Of a stretch of 64,000 nt of DNA, positions 36,575 to 47,216 are shown one piece after another. Below the pieces are notes generated by a model that saw only the letters and a list, made by a program, of their open reading frames with translations, did no database searches and was not told where the DNA came from. Position numbers and translations under genes: made by a program. Position 1 is the first letter of the stretch; every line of letters starts with the position of its first letter. Source of the DNA: RYN-230 sp963844695 (lineage in GTDB: Bacteria; Actinomycetota; Actinomycetes; Streptosporangiales; Streptosporangiaceae); the NCBI GenBank assembly GCA_963844695.1, contig CAWJPL010000043.1, positions 1 to 64,000 of the forward strand, read 5' to 3'.

Positions 36575-37105
36575 ATGGAGCACATCATCAGGCGGGCCCG
36601 CACCCGCGACATCCGGGCCATCGCCGGCCTGGTCGCCGAGAACGTCGCCTCCGGCCGGGTGCTGCGCAAGGCCACCGTCACCCTGTACGAGGACGTCCAG
36701 GAGTTCTGGGTGGCCGAGCGGCTCAGCGACCACCAGGTAGTGGGCTGCGGGGCGCTGCACGTGATGTGGGAGGACCTGGCCGAGATCCGCACCGTCGCGG
36801 TGGACGAGAGCTGCCAGGGCCACGGCATCGGGCACCGCCTGATCGAGGCCCTGCTAGACAGTGCCCGGGAGGTGGGCGTCGCGCGGGTGTTCGTGCTCAC
36901 GTTCGCGACTGGCTTCTTCGCCCGGCACGGGTTCGAGGAGATCGAGGGCACGCCGGTCTCGCACGAGGTGTACGCGGAACTGCTCCGCTCCTACGACGAG
37001 GGCGTGGCGGAGTTCCTCGACCTAGGCCGGGTAAAGCCCAACACGCTGGGCAACAGCCGGATGCTGCTCTGGCTGCCCGGGCCGCCCCCGTTCCCCGGCG
37101 GCTAG
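36575..37105 (+). CDS. argA: Amino-acid N-acetyltransferase (N-acetylglutamate synthase, short type)
   Basis: A 176-residue GNAT protein matching the stand-alone N-acetylglutamate synthase of actinobacteria (Rv2747): IIRRARTRDIRAI, VTLYEDVQEFWVAE, GCGALHVMWEDLAEIRTVAV, GHGIGHRLI, VFVLTFATGFFARHGFEEIEGTPV and VKPNTLGNSRMLL. It would supply N-acetylglutamate for arginine synthesis. A TAGGGT box is at 36560-36565, 9 bases before ATG 36575; GTG 36566 is an alternative. Its end overlaps the convergent EndoQ-UvrD gene by 4 nt. Confidence 0.9.
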   Translation: MEHIIRRARTRDIRAIAGLVAENVASGRVLRKATVTLYEDVQEFWVAERLSDHQVVGCGALHVMWEDLAEIRTVAVDESCQGHGIGHRLIEALLDSAREVGVARVFVLTFATGFFARHGFEEIEGTPVSHEVYAELLRSYDEGVAEFLDLGRVKPNTLGNSRMLLWLPGPPPFPGG

Positions 37106-40100
37106 AGCAGCCGCAGCTGCCGGTCGGCGGGACGGCGGCTCCGCGGTGGCGCGGACCGCTCCAGCAGGCCGGGGTCGATCGCGCTCAGGAACGGCGAGAC
37201 CCCGGTCTCGGCGCTGCTGCCGTGCCTGCTCCGCCGCGCCGCGCAGCTCAGCAGGAGGTGGCTGCGGGCCCGGGTCATGCCCACAAACAACAGCCGCCGT
37301 TCCTCAGCCGGGTCCGGGCGGGTCTCCGGCGCCGCGCCCGGCAGCCACAGCGGCAGCAGCCCCCGCTCGCACCCGGCCAGGAAGACCACCTCGAACTCCA
37401 GGCCCTTGGCCGCGTGCATGGTCAGGAGCGTGATCGCGTCCGCGCGGGGGTCGAGGGCGTCCACTTCGGCGCCGAGCGCGATCTCGGTCCGGAACTGCTC
37501 CATATCGTCACCGCAGCGGCGGGCGAGCGGCGCCAGTACCTCGCCCGCGGTGCGCAGGTCCGGGCCGGACAGGCCGCCCCGCCCGCCGGCCGCCCGGGCG
37601 GCCTCGGCGGCCACGGCGAGACGGCTCACCGCCGCGCGCAACTGGGTCGCGACCGCGGTCCCGGCCGGGACGGGGCGGGGAACGCCGCCCGGTGCCAGCC
37701 CGGCTGGTATCAGCTCGCCCGGTGCCAGCCCGCCGGACGGGAGCTCCCGGAGGATCTCCGACACCCCGGGCCGCCGCTCCAGCAGGTCGTGGGACCGCTT
37801 CTGGAACGGCAGCCCGGCCCGGGTCAGGCCCTGGCCGAGCGAGGAGGCCTGCGCGTCGGTCCGGTACAGCACGGCGATGTCGGCGAGCCCGATGCCGCCG
37901 TGACCGTGGCCGTCGGCGCGCCCGCTGTCCAGCGAATGAAACGACGACCCGCCGAGCAGGCGGTCGATGGCCTCGGCGATCCAGGCCGCCTCGCCCGCCG
38001 GGTCGGCGGCCTCGTGAAACCTGATCTTGGTGCTGGGAACGTCGCCCCTGGCCGCCCGCAGTACCCGGCCGGGCACCAGGGTGGCGGGGGCGATGGCCTG
38101 CAGGGCTCCGGCGACGATGCCGGGACCGGAGCGGTAGTTGGCCGAAAGCACCGCCGTCCCCGCGCCGGGGTAGTCCTGGCCGAAGCGCAGGAAGAAGCCC
38201 ACGTCCGCACCGCGGAAGCGGTAGATGGCCTGATCCGGGTCGCCGATCACGGTGAGGCCCGTCCCGTCCCCGGCGAGCAGCCGCAGCAGCGCGTACTGCG
38301 CCGCGTCGATGTCCTGGTACTCGTCCACGCTGATCCACGGCCAGCGCGCGCGAAGCCGCACGGCCACCGCAGGCTCGGCGTCCAGTACTTCGACCGCCAG
38401 CTCGACCAGGCCGTCGAAGTCCACCAGGTCGCGGGCGGCCAGGCCCTGGCGCAGCGTGTCCCGCGCCTGCGGGTCCGCGGCCGCGTCCGCGAGCAGGGCC
38501 CGCCCGCCGCGCGCTGATCCGGTCAGCTCGGCGGCCACCTCCAGCGCCGTCTTCTCGTCGGCGACGGTAAAGTCCGCCGTCAGCCCGGCGAGGTCGTGAC
38601 ACTCGCGCAGGATCGTCAGCCCGAGCCCGTGGAACGTGGTCACGGTGAGCCGCCCCGCGCGCCGTCCGAGCAGCGCCGCCAGCCGCTCGCGCATCTCCTC
38701 GGCGGCCCGGCGGGTGAAGGTCAGGGCCAGGCAGGCCTCGGCGGGCACGCCCTGCTCGGCCACGGCCGCCGCGAGGCGGTGAGTCAGCGTGCGCGTCTTG
38801 CCGGTGCCCGGTCCGGCGATGATCATCAGCGGCGCCGGGGCGGCCGCCGCGGCCCGCTGCTGCGGATCGAGCCGGTCCAGCAGCGAGCCGTCCGGCGCTG
38901 CTCCCGGGGAACCCTCATCCGCAACGCCCCCGGGGGCTCCGCCATCCTGGCCCGGCTGATCCCTCGCGCCACCCGGGGCGGGGGCGCCCTCGTGGGCCGG
39001 TCCCGGTCCGGCCGCCTGGGGGCCCGGCTGGCGGGGCGCGGGAACGGCGCCAGCCAGGGATCCCGTGGCCATGTCGAACAGCGCGGCCGTGCCCCGGTCG
39101 AGTTCGCCCGGCCCGAACAGCCGGATGACGCCGTACTCGCCGTCGTAGCCCGCCTCCTTGTACGCCGCGCCGGCCCGCAGCCTCGTGATGGCCTCGGCGA
39201 GCAGGCCGCCGCCGGCCCGGCTCAGCTCGGCCGGCGGGACGGCGAGCAGGATGGCCAGCTCCGGGCCCAGCGCGGCGACCAGCCGGCTCACCTCGGCGTC
39301 GACCTTCTTGCTTTTGGGCCCGGTACCGAGCAGTTCGGCCACCACGTCCGGCAGCGAGACCAGGTTGACGGAGTTGGCCGCGGCGTCCGGCCGGTAGCCC
39401 TCCACCCGGTCGGCCAGTTCCGTCACCCGGTTGAGCACGCCGATCGTCAGCGGCTTCCCGCAGTGCGGGCATATTCCCTCGTAGGCGGCCGACTGGGCGG
39501 GTTCCAGCCGGACCCCGCACTTACGGTGCCCGTCCAAGTGGTAACGGCCACCCTCGGGGAAGAAATTGACCGTGCCCTGCAGGCCGGACCCGGTGCGCAA
39601 GGCCCGCTCGATCGCAAAATAATCCAGTTCAACGTCAAGTGTTGTGGCCTCACGGCCAAGCATCGGGGGCGAGTGCGCGTCTGAATTACTGACCAGCCGA
39701 TAACCGTCAAGGGAAGAGCACATCCAGTTCATCGGCGGGTCGGAGGAGAGCCCGGTCTCTACCGCGAACACCTGGCCAGCCAGGTCGCCGTAACAGTCGG
39801 CGACCACATCGAAACCGGATTTGGATCCCAGTACCGCGAACCATGGAGTCCAGATATGGGCCGGCACGAGATAGCAACCCGGGCCCGCGTTCAGCGTGAT
39901 GTCCAGCAGGTGACGTGAGTCGAGCCCCAGAATGGGGCGTCCGTCAGAGGCCAGGTTGCCGACCTTCGCAAGGGCGGCTGTGATCTTCCCCGCAGCCTCC
40001 AGCGTCGGCGCATACAACAGGTGATGGACCTTGCGTGTGCGCTCACCTGCCCGGTAGATCGTGGATATCTCGGTAGAGAGCATGAAACGCGTCGGCTGAT

Positions 40101-40344
40101 CACAAGTCGGCGGTGAGTTCCGTCGTAGCTGGGCCGCCAGGTCGGGGCGTAGTTGGAGTAAGCCTGGTTCGGCGGGAACCAGGGTCTGGCCGAGTTCTTC
40201 CGCCCAGCCGGGATGGGTGAAGTCCCCGGTCCCGACGACCGTCACGCCCTTGCGCAGCGCCCACCAGGCCAGCCTGGGAATGTCACAGTTCTTGCTGCAC
40301 GCCCGGGAGAAGCGTGAGTGGATATGCAGGTCGGCGTGAAACAT
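37102..40344 (-). CDS. EndoQ-UvrD fusion: PHP-type DNA endonuclease joined to SF1 helicase
   Basis: A 1080-residue two-part protein. Residues 1-400 match endonuclease Q: PHP motifs ADLHIHSRFS, GTGDFTHPGW, STEIST and SNSDAHSP, then a zinc-binding CGVRLEPAQS...CPHCGKPLTIGV and RVTELADR. EndoQ nicks 5' of deaminated bases. After a Pro/Gly/Ala linker (about 430-490), residues 490-1080 form a UvrD/PcrA helicase: Q-motif, GPGTGKTRTLTHRLA, TFHGLGLTIL, VDEYQDID, GDPDQAIYRFRG, TMHAAKGLEFEVVFL and VGMTRARS. It is probably a repair machine coupling incision and unwinding. No LexA box was found upstream. Confidence 0.9.
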   Translation of the reverse strand: MFHADLHIHSRFSRACSKNCDIPRLAWWALRKGVTVVGTGDFTHPGWAEELGQTLVPAEPGLLQLRPDLAAQLRRNSPPTCDQPTRFMLSTEISTIYRAGERTRKVHHLLYAPTLEAAGKITAALAKVGNLASDGRPILGLDSRHLLDITLNAGPGCYLVPAHIWTPWFAVLGSKSGFDVVADCYGDLAGQVFAVETGLSSDPPMNWMCSSLDGYRLVSNSDAHSPPMLGREATTLDVELDYFAIERALRTGSGLQGTVNFFPEGGRYHLDGHRKCGVRLEPAQSAAYEGICPHCGKPLTIGVLNRVTELADRVEGYRPDAAANSVNLVSLPDVVAELLGTGPKSKKVDAEVSRLVAALGPELAILLAVPPAELSRAGGGLLAEAITRLRAGAAYKEAGYDGEYGVIRLFGPGELDRGTAALFDMATGSLAGAVPAPRQPGPQAAGPGPAHEGAPAPGGARDQPGQDGGAPGGVADEGSPGAAPDGSLLDRLDPQQRAAAAAPAPLMIIAGPGTGKTRTLTHRLAAAVAEQGVPAEACLALTFTRRAAEEMRERLAALLGRRAGRLTVTTFHGLGLTILRECHDLAGLTADFTVADEKTALEVAAELTGSARGGRALLADAAADPQARDTLRQGLAARDLVDFDGLVELAVEVLDAEPAVAVRLRARWPWISVDEYQDIDAAQYALLRLLAGDGTGLTVIGDPDQAIYRFRGADVGFFLRFGQDYPGAGTAVLSANYRSGPGIVAGALQAIAPATLVPGRVLRAARGDVPSTKIRFHEAADPAGEAAWIAEAIDRLLGGSSFHSLDSGRADGHGHGGIGLADIAVLYRTDAQASSLGQGLTRAGLPFQKRSHDLLERRPGVSEILRELPSGGLAPGELIPAGLAPGGVPRPVPAGTAVATQLRAAVSRLAVAAEAARAAGGRGGLSGPDLRTAGEVLAPLARRCGDDMEQFRTEIALGAEVDALDPRADAITLLTMHAAKGLEFEVVFLAGCERGLLPLWLPGAAPETRPDPAEERRLLFVGMTRARSHLLLSCAARRSRHGSSAETGVSPFLSAIDPGLLERSAPPRSRRPADRQLRLL

Positions 40345-41047
40345 CCTGGGTCGCTGGCTGCTTTCTCCGTCGTCGTGCCGAAGCCCCCGTGAGCTCTCGG
40401 CAGGTACCTGGTTCCGCGGATCACCCCGCGGCTCGTCCCGGCTGGCCCGGGTCGGGATTCCTGGACCGCCCGCCGGGCCGGAACCTGGGGGCCCATCCCC
40501 GGGCCGCCCCCTGCCGGGCCACGACCAGGGCTCGTGACCTGGCCTTACGCAGCGGGCTGGGTCGCTGCTGCCGCCGCGGATTCGCCTGCTACGTCTGGGA
40601 TCCTGTCACGACGGCCGGTGCTGCGAGGCGTGGTTCAGGCTACGCGCCGGCCGGGTTCCGGGGCTCAGGTGCTGGCTGGCCTTCTCCGGGCCTCGCCCCT
40701 GTCGGCCAGGCCTGGCCTTCCCAGCCGTCGGCGCGGCCAGGAAGGCCCGCCCGCAGCGGCCTGTGCCTCAGCCTGGCCCGGCCTGCTCGTACTTCCGCCT
40801 GTCCATTGACCCCGCGGCGCCGGTTACCCGGGGGCGCGGCCCTGGGCCGGCTTCTATCCGGCTGGAGTGGCCCGCGCCCGCAACAGGGAGGGCGCGGCCG
40901 GCCTCCCATTGGGTATGAGCAACAATGCATAAGTGGGCCCGCTGAGATGACCCAATGTTCACCGGTGGTTACACCGATGAAGACGGGCTGAGAGGTGACC
41001 GCGGTGCGGGAGGGAAGGCCAGCGGGACGGCCGGAAAGGAGTGCGCC
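40345..41047. other. Non-coding region, about 700 bp
   Basis: No convincing gene on either strand; the open frames lack family character and have Arg/Pro/Gly composition typical of shadow frames. An 8-bp inverted repeat CATTGGGT/ACCCAATG (40907-40914 and 40950-40957) flanks a relatively AT-rich stretch with TATGAG and CATAAG, probably the promoter area of the small membrane gene downstream. Confidence 0.5.
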
Positions 41048-41269
41048 TTGCTCAGTGACCTGGCTGCTCTGACGCCTCCCGCGGTTGTGTCCGTGGCCTT
41101 CCTGATCGGGGTGGGACTCTTCCTGCGTCATCAGCTTGGGCCCAAGCGTGAGTCTGCAGAAGACGAGTACCCGGAGGATATTTCCGGCGACGGCGGGATT
41201 CCGCACGGTGATGGTCCGCAGAGTGATGCTTCGCAGTCGGCAGCATCACCTGATCGCGGTGAGCTGTAG
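41048..41269 (+). CDS. Small single-pass membrane protein
   Basis: A 73-residue hypothetical protein. TTG 41048 is 7 nt after a good AAAGGAG. The sequence MLSDLAALTPPAVVSVAFLI shows a membrane segment at about 10-27, followed by RHQLGPKRESAEDEYPED and a Ser/Asp/Gly-rich cytoplasmic tail. Membrane orientation and role are unknown. It is the only gene between EndoQ-UvrD and lsr2. The frame is open from further upstream, but the SD and the hydrophobic start favour this short form. Confidence 0.6.
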   Translation: MLSDLAALTPPAVVSVAFLIGVGLFLRHQLGPKRESAEDEYPEDISGDGGIPHGDGPQSDASQSAASPDRGEL

Positions 41270-41437
41270 GGCGCGTTCAGAACGAAGCGCCAACCGTCAG
41301 TGGGGGCGGGATACATCGGCGCAGCTGATTGCGGGCACCCTATCCATGTTCGATTACGCAGAGTTACAGCAATCTTCCGGGTAGTCCGCTAGGTCATGCC
41401 GCTCAGAGAACTTTGACCGCGTTTCCTGGAGTAAGAA

Positions 41438-41467
41438 TTGGCAAACGCAAGCGGTGCATGGTATATC
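41438..41467 (+). promoter_or_regulatory. Promoter of lsr2
   Basis: TTGGCA (41438-41443), 18 bp, then TATATC (41462-41467) form a housekeeping sigma-type promoter 45 bp before the lsr2 ATG. A second TAAAAT lies at 41478-41483. The stretch is AT-rich, which suits autoregulation by Lsr2. Confidence 0.6.
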
Positions 41468-41511
41468 TTTGGCAACCTAAAATAGTTGCTCCAGCGGAAG
41501 GGCTGGCACCC

Positions 41512-41844
41512 ATGGCACAAAAGGTTCAGGTGCTCCTCGTCGATGACCTGGATGGGGGCGAGGCGACTGAGACCGTGGCCTTCAGTCTCGATGGCACCAC
41601 CTACGAGATCGACCTCAGTTCAGATAACGCGGGCAAGCTCCGCAAAGAGTTTGCGCCCTACGTTGACCATGCACGCAAGGCAAGTGGTGGCGCGGCTGGC
41701 ACCCGCCGCCGGCGCACCAGGACTGGACCGGGCCGGGAGCGCAGCTCGGAAATCCGGGCCTGGGCCAAACAGCGCGGCTACAAGGTGAGCGAGCGCGGCC
41801 GGATTCCGGCCCAGATCATCTCGGAGTACGACGCAGCCCACTAG
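41512..41844 (+). CDS. lsr2: Nucleoid-associated protein Lsr2
   Basis: A 110-residue H-NS-like protein. The N-terminal dimer domain (QKVQVLLVDDLDGGEA, VAFSLDGTTYEIDLS, NAGKLRKEFAPYVDHAR) and the C-terminal DNA-binding domain (EIRAWAKQRGYKVSERGRIPAQIISEY, with the AT-hook-like RGR) are both complete. It silences AT-rich and foreign DNA. ATG 41512 with GGAAGGG upstream. It lies between lysS-side genes and clpC, as in M. tuberculosis (Rv3597c-Rv3596c). Confidence 0.96.
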   Translation: MAQKVQVLLVDDLDGGEATETVAFSLDGTTYEIDLSSDNAGKLRKEFAPYVDHARKASGGAAGTRRRRTRTGPGRERSSEIRAWAKQRGYKVSERGRIPAQIISEYDAAH

Positions 41845-42475
41845 GGATTGCGTCAAAGGGCCCGCAGGTGCCCCGTGGCGTACCAGTTTCCGCAGGACTC
41901 TGGAGCACGCCGCGGGACCCGTGCGGGCCCTGTGCTTTGCGGCCAGGCCATCCGGGGTGCTTTGTGGCCAGGCCATCCGGGGACCGAGTCATCCCGGATC
42001 CCCGGCCCGGGATCGTGCCATCCAGGGCCGCGCTCTCCGGAACCAGGCCACCCGGTACCGGGCCACCCGGTACCAGCCGTCCGCTCCTCAGCCATCTGGA
42101 CCGTGGGCCGGAGCCCCCGGCAGCAGAGCTAGCCGCCATCTCGGGCCCGAGCCCGCCCGGCCGGGCCTGGCCCGGGCCCGGCACCGGCCGCAGGCGCCTC
42201 GCGGGTGAACTTAGCGGCCGCCGGGCTCGTTGGTATCAGTATGAGGCGGTGCTGGTCGCAGCAGGGTCGAGGCCGTTCGCTTGCGGCGTACAGGGAACAC
42301 CTTCGCCCCTCCCGGGGGTTGGATGGGATGAAGGTCCTCAAGCCGGGGAACTGTTTAGTCAAGTGCCGCATATCGCGCGGTGCGTCGTCCGGCGTGCGGG
42401 CTACCATGCGGAAGGACGGGCCCCGGAACATCCGGACATCTGGGTCCCCCCGACCGCTCTGTGAGGAGCGAGGCG
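41845..42475. other. lsr2-clpC intergenic region with short repeats
   Basis: There is no gene in these 630 bp. The left half (41938-42075) holds imperfect direct repeats of GGCCAGGCCATCCGGGG and of GGCCACCCGGTACC. The right half is the clpC control region with a ClgR-type box at 42275-42288 and the SD GAGGAG at 42463-42468. Confidence 0.6.
42275..42288 (+). promoter_or_regulatory. Putative ClgR box before clpC
   Basis: GTTCGC-TTGCG-GCG matches the ClgR operator pattern GTTCGC-N5-GCG reported for actinobacterial clp genes, 188 bp upstream of the clpC ATG. It extends to a near-palindromic GCGTAC. Confidence 0.6.
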
Positions 42476-45013
<2,538 letters not shown>

Positions 45014-45034
45014 CCCGCACCAGCACACGATCAA

Positions 45035-45073
45035 CGTGGAGCGGCGGTCCCCTTCCGGGGCCGCCGCTCCACG
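45035..45073 (+). terminator. clpC terminator hairpin
   Basis: CGTGGAGCGGCGG-T-CCCC pairs with GGGGCCGCCGCTCCACG, leaving one bulged T and a 4-nt loop: a 17-bp stem 22 bp after the clpC stop. Confidence 0.75.
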
Positions 45074-45121
45074 CATGTGCTCCCGGGGAGTCCAGGGGGC
45101 CGCGGCGGTCCAGGAGGTCGT

Positions 45122-45240
45122 AGCCTGCGCACGGCGCCGGGGAGGCGGGGCCCGCCGCAGGCGGGTGCTTGTCCAGGGGGCAGCCTGCGTACGCGCCGGG
45201 GAGGCGGGGCCCGCCGCAGGCGGGTGCTCGCCGAGCCGGC
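45122..45240. repeat. 60-bp direct repeat, two copies
   Basis: About 60 bp starting AGCCTGCG(C/T)ACG and containing GCCGGGGAGGCGGGGCCCGC is present twice in tandem with few differences, in the clpC-mutY gap. Inner palindromes (GCCCGCCGCAGGCGGG) suggest structured RNA or slippage. Confidence 0.85.
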
Positions 45241-45296
45241 GTTCGGCGCGGAGCGGCGAGCGGGGGGTCCAGGGGGGTCGTCCCCCCGGACTAGTA
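45236..45296 (-). repeat. Dispersed intergenic element, copy A
   Basis: On the minus strand, starting at the mutY stop codon, CTAGTCCGGGGGG is followed by a C6 arm and GCTCGCCGCTCCGCGCCGAAC. The same element recurs on the plus strand after the aminotransferase stop near 59993. The G6/C6 arms can form a hairpin, so it may act as a terminator. Confidence 0.75.
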
Positions 45297-46226
45297 CTGC
45301 GTCCCGGGCAGCGCGAATCGTCCGTCCGGCAGCGGATCGACCAGGCCGTCCGCCACCAGGCCGTCCAGGGCCCGGTGGCGCTGCAGCTGATCCGCCCAGG
45401 CCGCCTCGAGTTGCGAGCCTGGCACCGGACCCGCGCAGTCGCGGAGCACGGCCAGCAGCCGTCCGCGGCACTGCCGGTCGGTGCCCTCGTACTTCTGGCT
45501 GCGCCGCGGGCCGCCGTCCGCGGGATGCCCGGCCCGGCGCCACGCGCAGCGGGCTGCCACCGGGCAGCTCAGGCACTGCGGCCGGACCGCGGTGCAGACC
45601 AGCGCGCCGAGTTCCATGACGGCCACCGACCATCGTGCGGCGACCGCGGCCCGCTCCGGCAGCATTGACTCGGCCAGCCGCCGCTCCGCCACCGACGGGC
45701 TGGGTGGCGGCAGCTCACGGCCGCTGACCAGCCGGGCCAGCACCCGCCGGACGTTGGTGTCCAGTACCGCGTGGCGCTGGCCGAAGGCGAAGCTGGCGAC
45801 CGCGGCGGCCGTATAGGAGCCGATGCCGGGCAGTTCTCTCAGCGCGTCCGCCGACGGCGGCACCTCGCCGCCGTGCCGGTCTACCAGGGCCTGGGCCGTC
45901 GCGTGCAGGCGGATCGCCCGCCGCGGGTAGCCGAGACGGCCCCAGGCCCGCACCGCGTCCCCGGCCGGGGACGCCGCCAGCGACGCGGGCGTCGGCCACC
46001 GGGCCAGCCAGGCCGCATAGGCCGGCAGCACCCGGGCGACGGGCGTCTGCTGCAGCATGACCTCACTGACCAGGACGGCCCAGGGCGTGGCATCGGGCCG
46101 CCGCCAGGGCAGGTCCCGCTGATGAGCGGCGTACCAGTCCAGGATGGCCGCCGCGTCCGGCCTCACCAGGTCTGGCGTCACTGGGTCCGGCGTCACCGGG
46201 TCCGGCGTCACTGGGTCTGGCGTCAT
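45291..46226 (-). CDS. mutY: A/G-specific adenine DNA glycosylase
   Basis: A 311-residue MutY-type glycosylase that removes A opposite 8-oxoG. The HhH region is ELPGIGSYTAAAVASFAFG with catalytic Asp in AVLDTNVRRVLAR, and the 4Fe-4S ligands are in CTAVRPQCLSCPVAARC. The C-terminal NUDIX-like domain of E. coli MutY is reduced to a short winged segment, as in actinobacteria. The start is uncertain: ATG 46226 is used, but the 15-bp repeats that follow carry further in-frame GTG codons and the frame is open to 46292. The stop TAG belongs to the dispersed element. Confidence 0.9.
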   Translation of the reverse strand: MTPDPVTPDPVTPDPVTPDLVRPDAAAILDWYAAHQRDLPWRRPDATPWAVLVSEVMLQQTPVARVLPAYAAWLARWPTPASLAASPAGDAVRAWGRLGYPRRAIRLHATAQALVDRHGGEVPPSADALRELPGIGSYTAAAVASFAFGQRHAVLDTNVRRVLARLVSGRELPPPSPSVAERRLAESMLPERAAVAARWSVAVMELGALVCTAVRPQCLSCPVAARCAWRRAGHPADGGPRRSQKYEGTDRQCRGRLLAVLRDCAGPVPGSQLEAAWADQLQRHRALDGLVADGLVDPLPDGRFALPGTQY

Positions 46227-46243
46227 TAGGTCTGGAATCACCC
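46169..46243 (-). repeat. 15-bp tandem repeat at the mutY 5' end
   Basis: Five units (46169-46183, 46184-46198, 46199-46213, 46214-46228, 46229-46243) encode Val-Thr-Pro-Asp-Pro repeats. Several units contain an in-frame GTG (one an ATG), so the array offers several possible starts. Confidence 0.93.
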
Positions 46244-46447
46244 GATTTGAGTCACTGGGTGCGCGGTCACCATGGCGCTTCGATCCTCGCACGCCCGGGC
46301 GAGTTGACGGGCGGGTGCGGGTTTACCGGAGGATCCCGCACGGGTCTGCCCAAAAGTCCTCCGAAGTCCGCCCCCACCTGCCATAATGCCGCGCCCTTCC
46401 GGCGGGTCGGCAGGGTCGGCAGGGTGACGGCGAAGCATACTGCTCGC

Positions 46448-47209
46448 ATGCCTCACGGTCCCGCTGACCAGCCCAAAAGCGCTGCTGCGGTCAATGTCTA
46501 CTGGCGGCGCAGGGTCATCGCCCTGGTCGCCGGCCTCGGCATGCTCTCGCTGGTCACCTGGACCCTGAACGGGGCGCTGGGCAGCGGAAGCACCGGACGG
46601 ACCACTGACCTGTCCCAGACCACCGGCCATCACTCCGCCCGGCCGGCCCCGGGCTCCGGGTCCACCACGCCCGGCACCGTGCCCAGCAGTCCGGTACCCA
46701 GCCGTGCGGGGGCCGGCGCGGCGGGCGCGACTCCGTCCCCCAGCGGGAAGCCCACGCCCACTCCGTCCTCGCCCGCGACGCACCATGCGGCCCCGGCGGG
46801 TGCCTGCGCCGCAGCGAACCTCGTGCTGAGCCTGACCTCCGCCCGGTACAGCTACCCCGCACACGTCCGTCCCCAGTTCGACGTCAGCGTGGTGTCCACC
46901 GCCCGCGGCCGGTGTACCGCCGCCCTGGGGGCTGCTCACCTGCACGTCCGGATCAGGGCGGGCGGGAAGGCCCGGGTCTGGGACTCCGCGGACTGCGCCC
47001 GGCCCGCCGCCGCCCGGGTGACGAGGCTGGCCCGGGGCGTCCCGGTGGTGGTCCAGTTCAGCTGGAACCGGACGACCTCGGCCCCCGGCTGCCGTCTCCC
47101 GCACCGGGCCGTCCGGCCGGGCACCTACACCGCCACGGCGTACAGCGGGAACCGGAGCAGCCAGGCCATGGTCTTCGTGCTGAAAGGCCGCGGGATCGCG
47201 GTTCGCTAG
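46448..47209 (+). CDS. Membrane-anchored hypothetical protein
   Basis: A 253-residue protein with a short cytoplasmic N-terminus, one transmembrane helix (RRVIALVAGLGMLSLVTWTL), an extracytoplasmic Ser/Thr/Pro/Gly-rich linker of about 80 residues and a C-terminal beta-rich domain with paired cysteines (GACAAANL, RGRCTAAL, SADCARP, PGCRLPH). It looks like a secreted binding or adaptor domain; I do not recognise a named family. ATG 46448 is used; the frame is open further upstream. It lies between divergent mutY and convergent disA. Confidence 0.75.
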   Translation: MPHGPADQPKSAAAVNVYWRRRVIALVAGLGMLSLVTWTLNGALGSGSTGRTTDLSQTTGHHSARPAPGSGSTTPGTVPSSPVPSRAGAGAAGATPSPSGKPTPTPSSPATHHAAPAGACAAANLVLSLTSARYSYPAHVRPQFDVSVVSTARGRCTAALGAAHLHVRIRAGGKARVWDSADCARPAAARVTRLARGVPVVVQFSWNRTTSAPGCRLPHRAVRPGTYTATAYSGNRSSQAMVFVLKGRGIAVR

Positions 47210-47216
47210 CCCGCGT

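Noticed and set aside
40314..41206. Overlapping open frames on both strands left of lsr2 (225 and 188 codons)
   Set aside because: No conserved motif, unusual composition and no start signals; only the short membrane gene at 41048 has a good SD and a membrane helix.
46238..47104. A 288-codon frame antisense to the membrane protein before disA
   Set aside because: The plus strand shows a clear transmembrane helix, linker and Cys-bearing domain; the antisense product is Gly/Arg low complexity.
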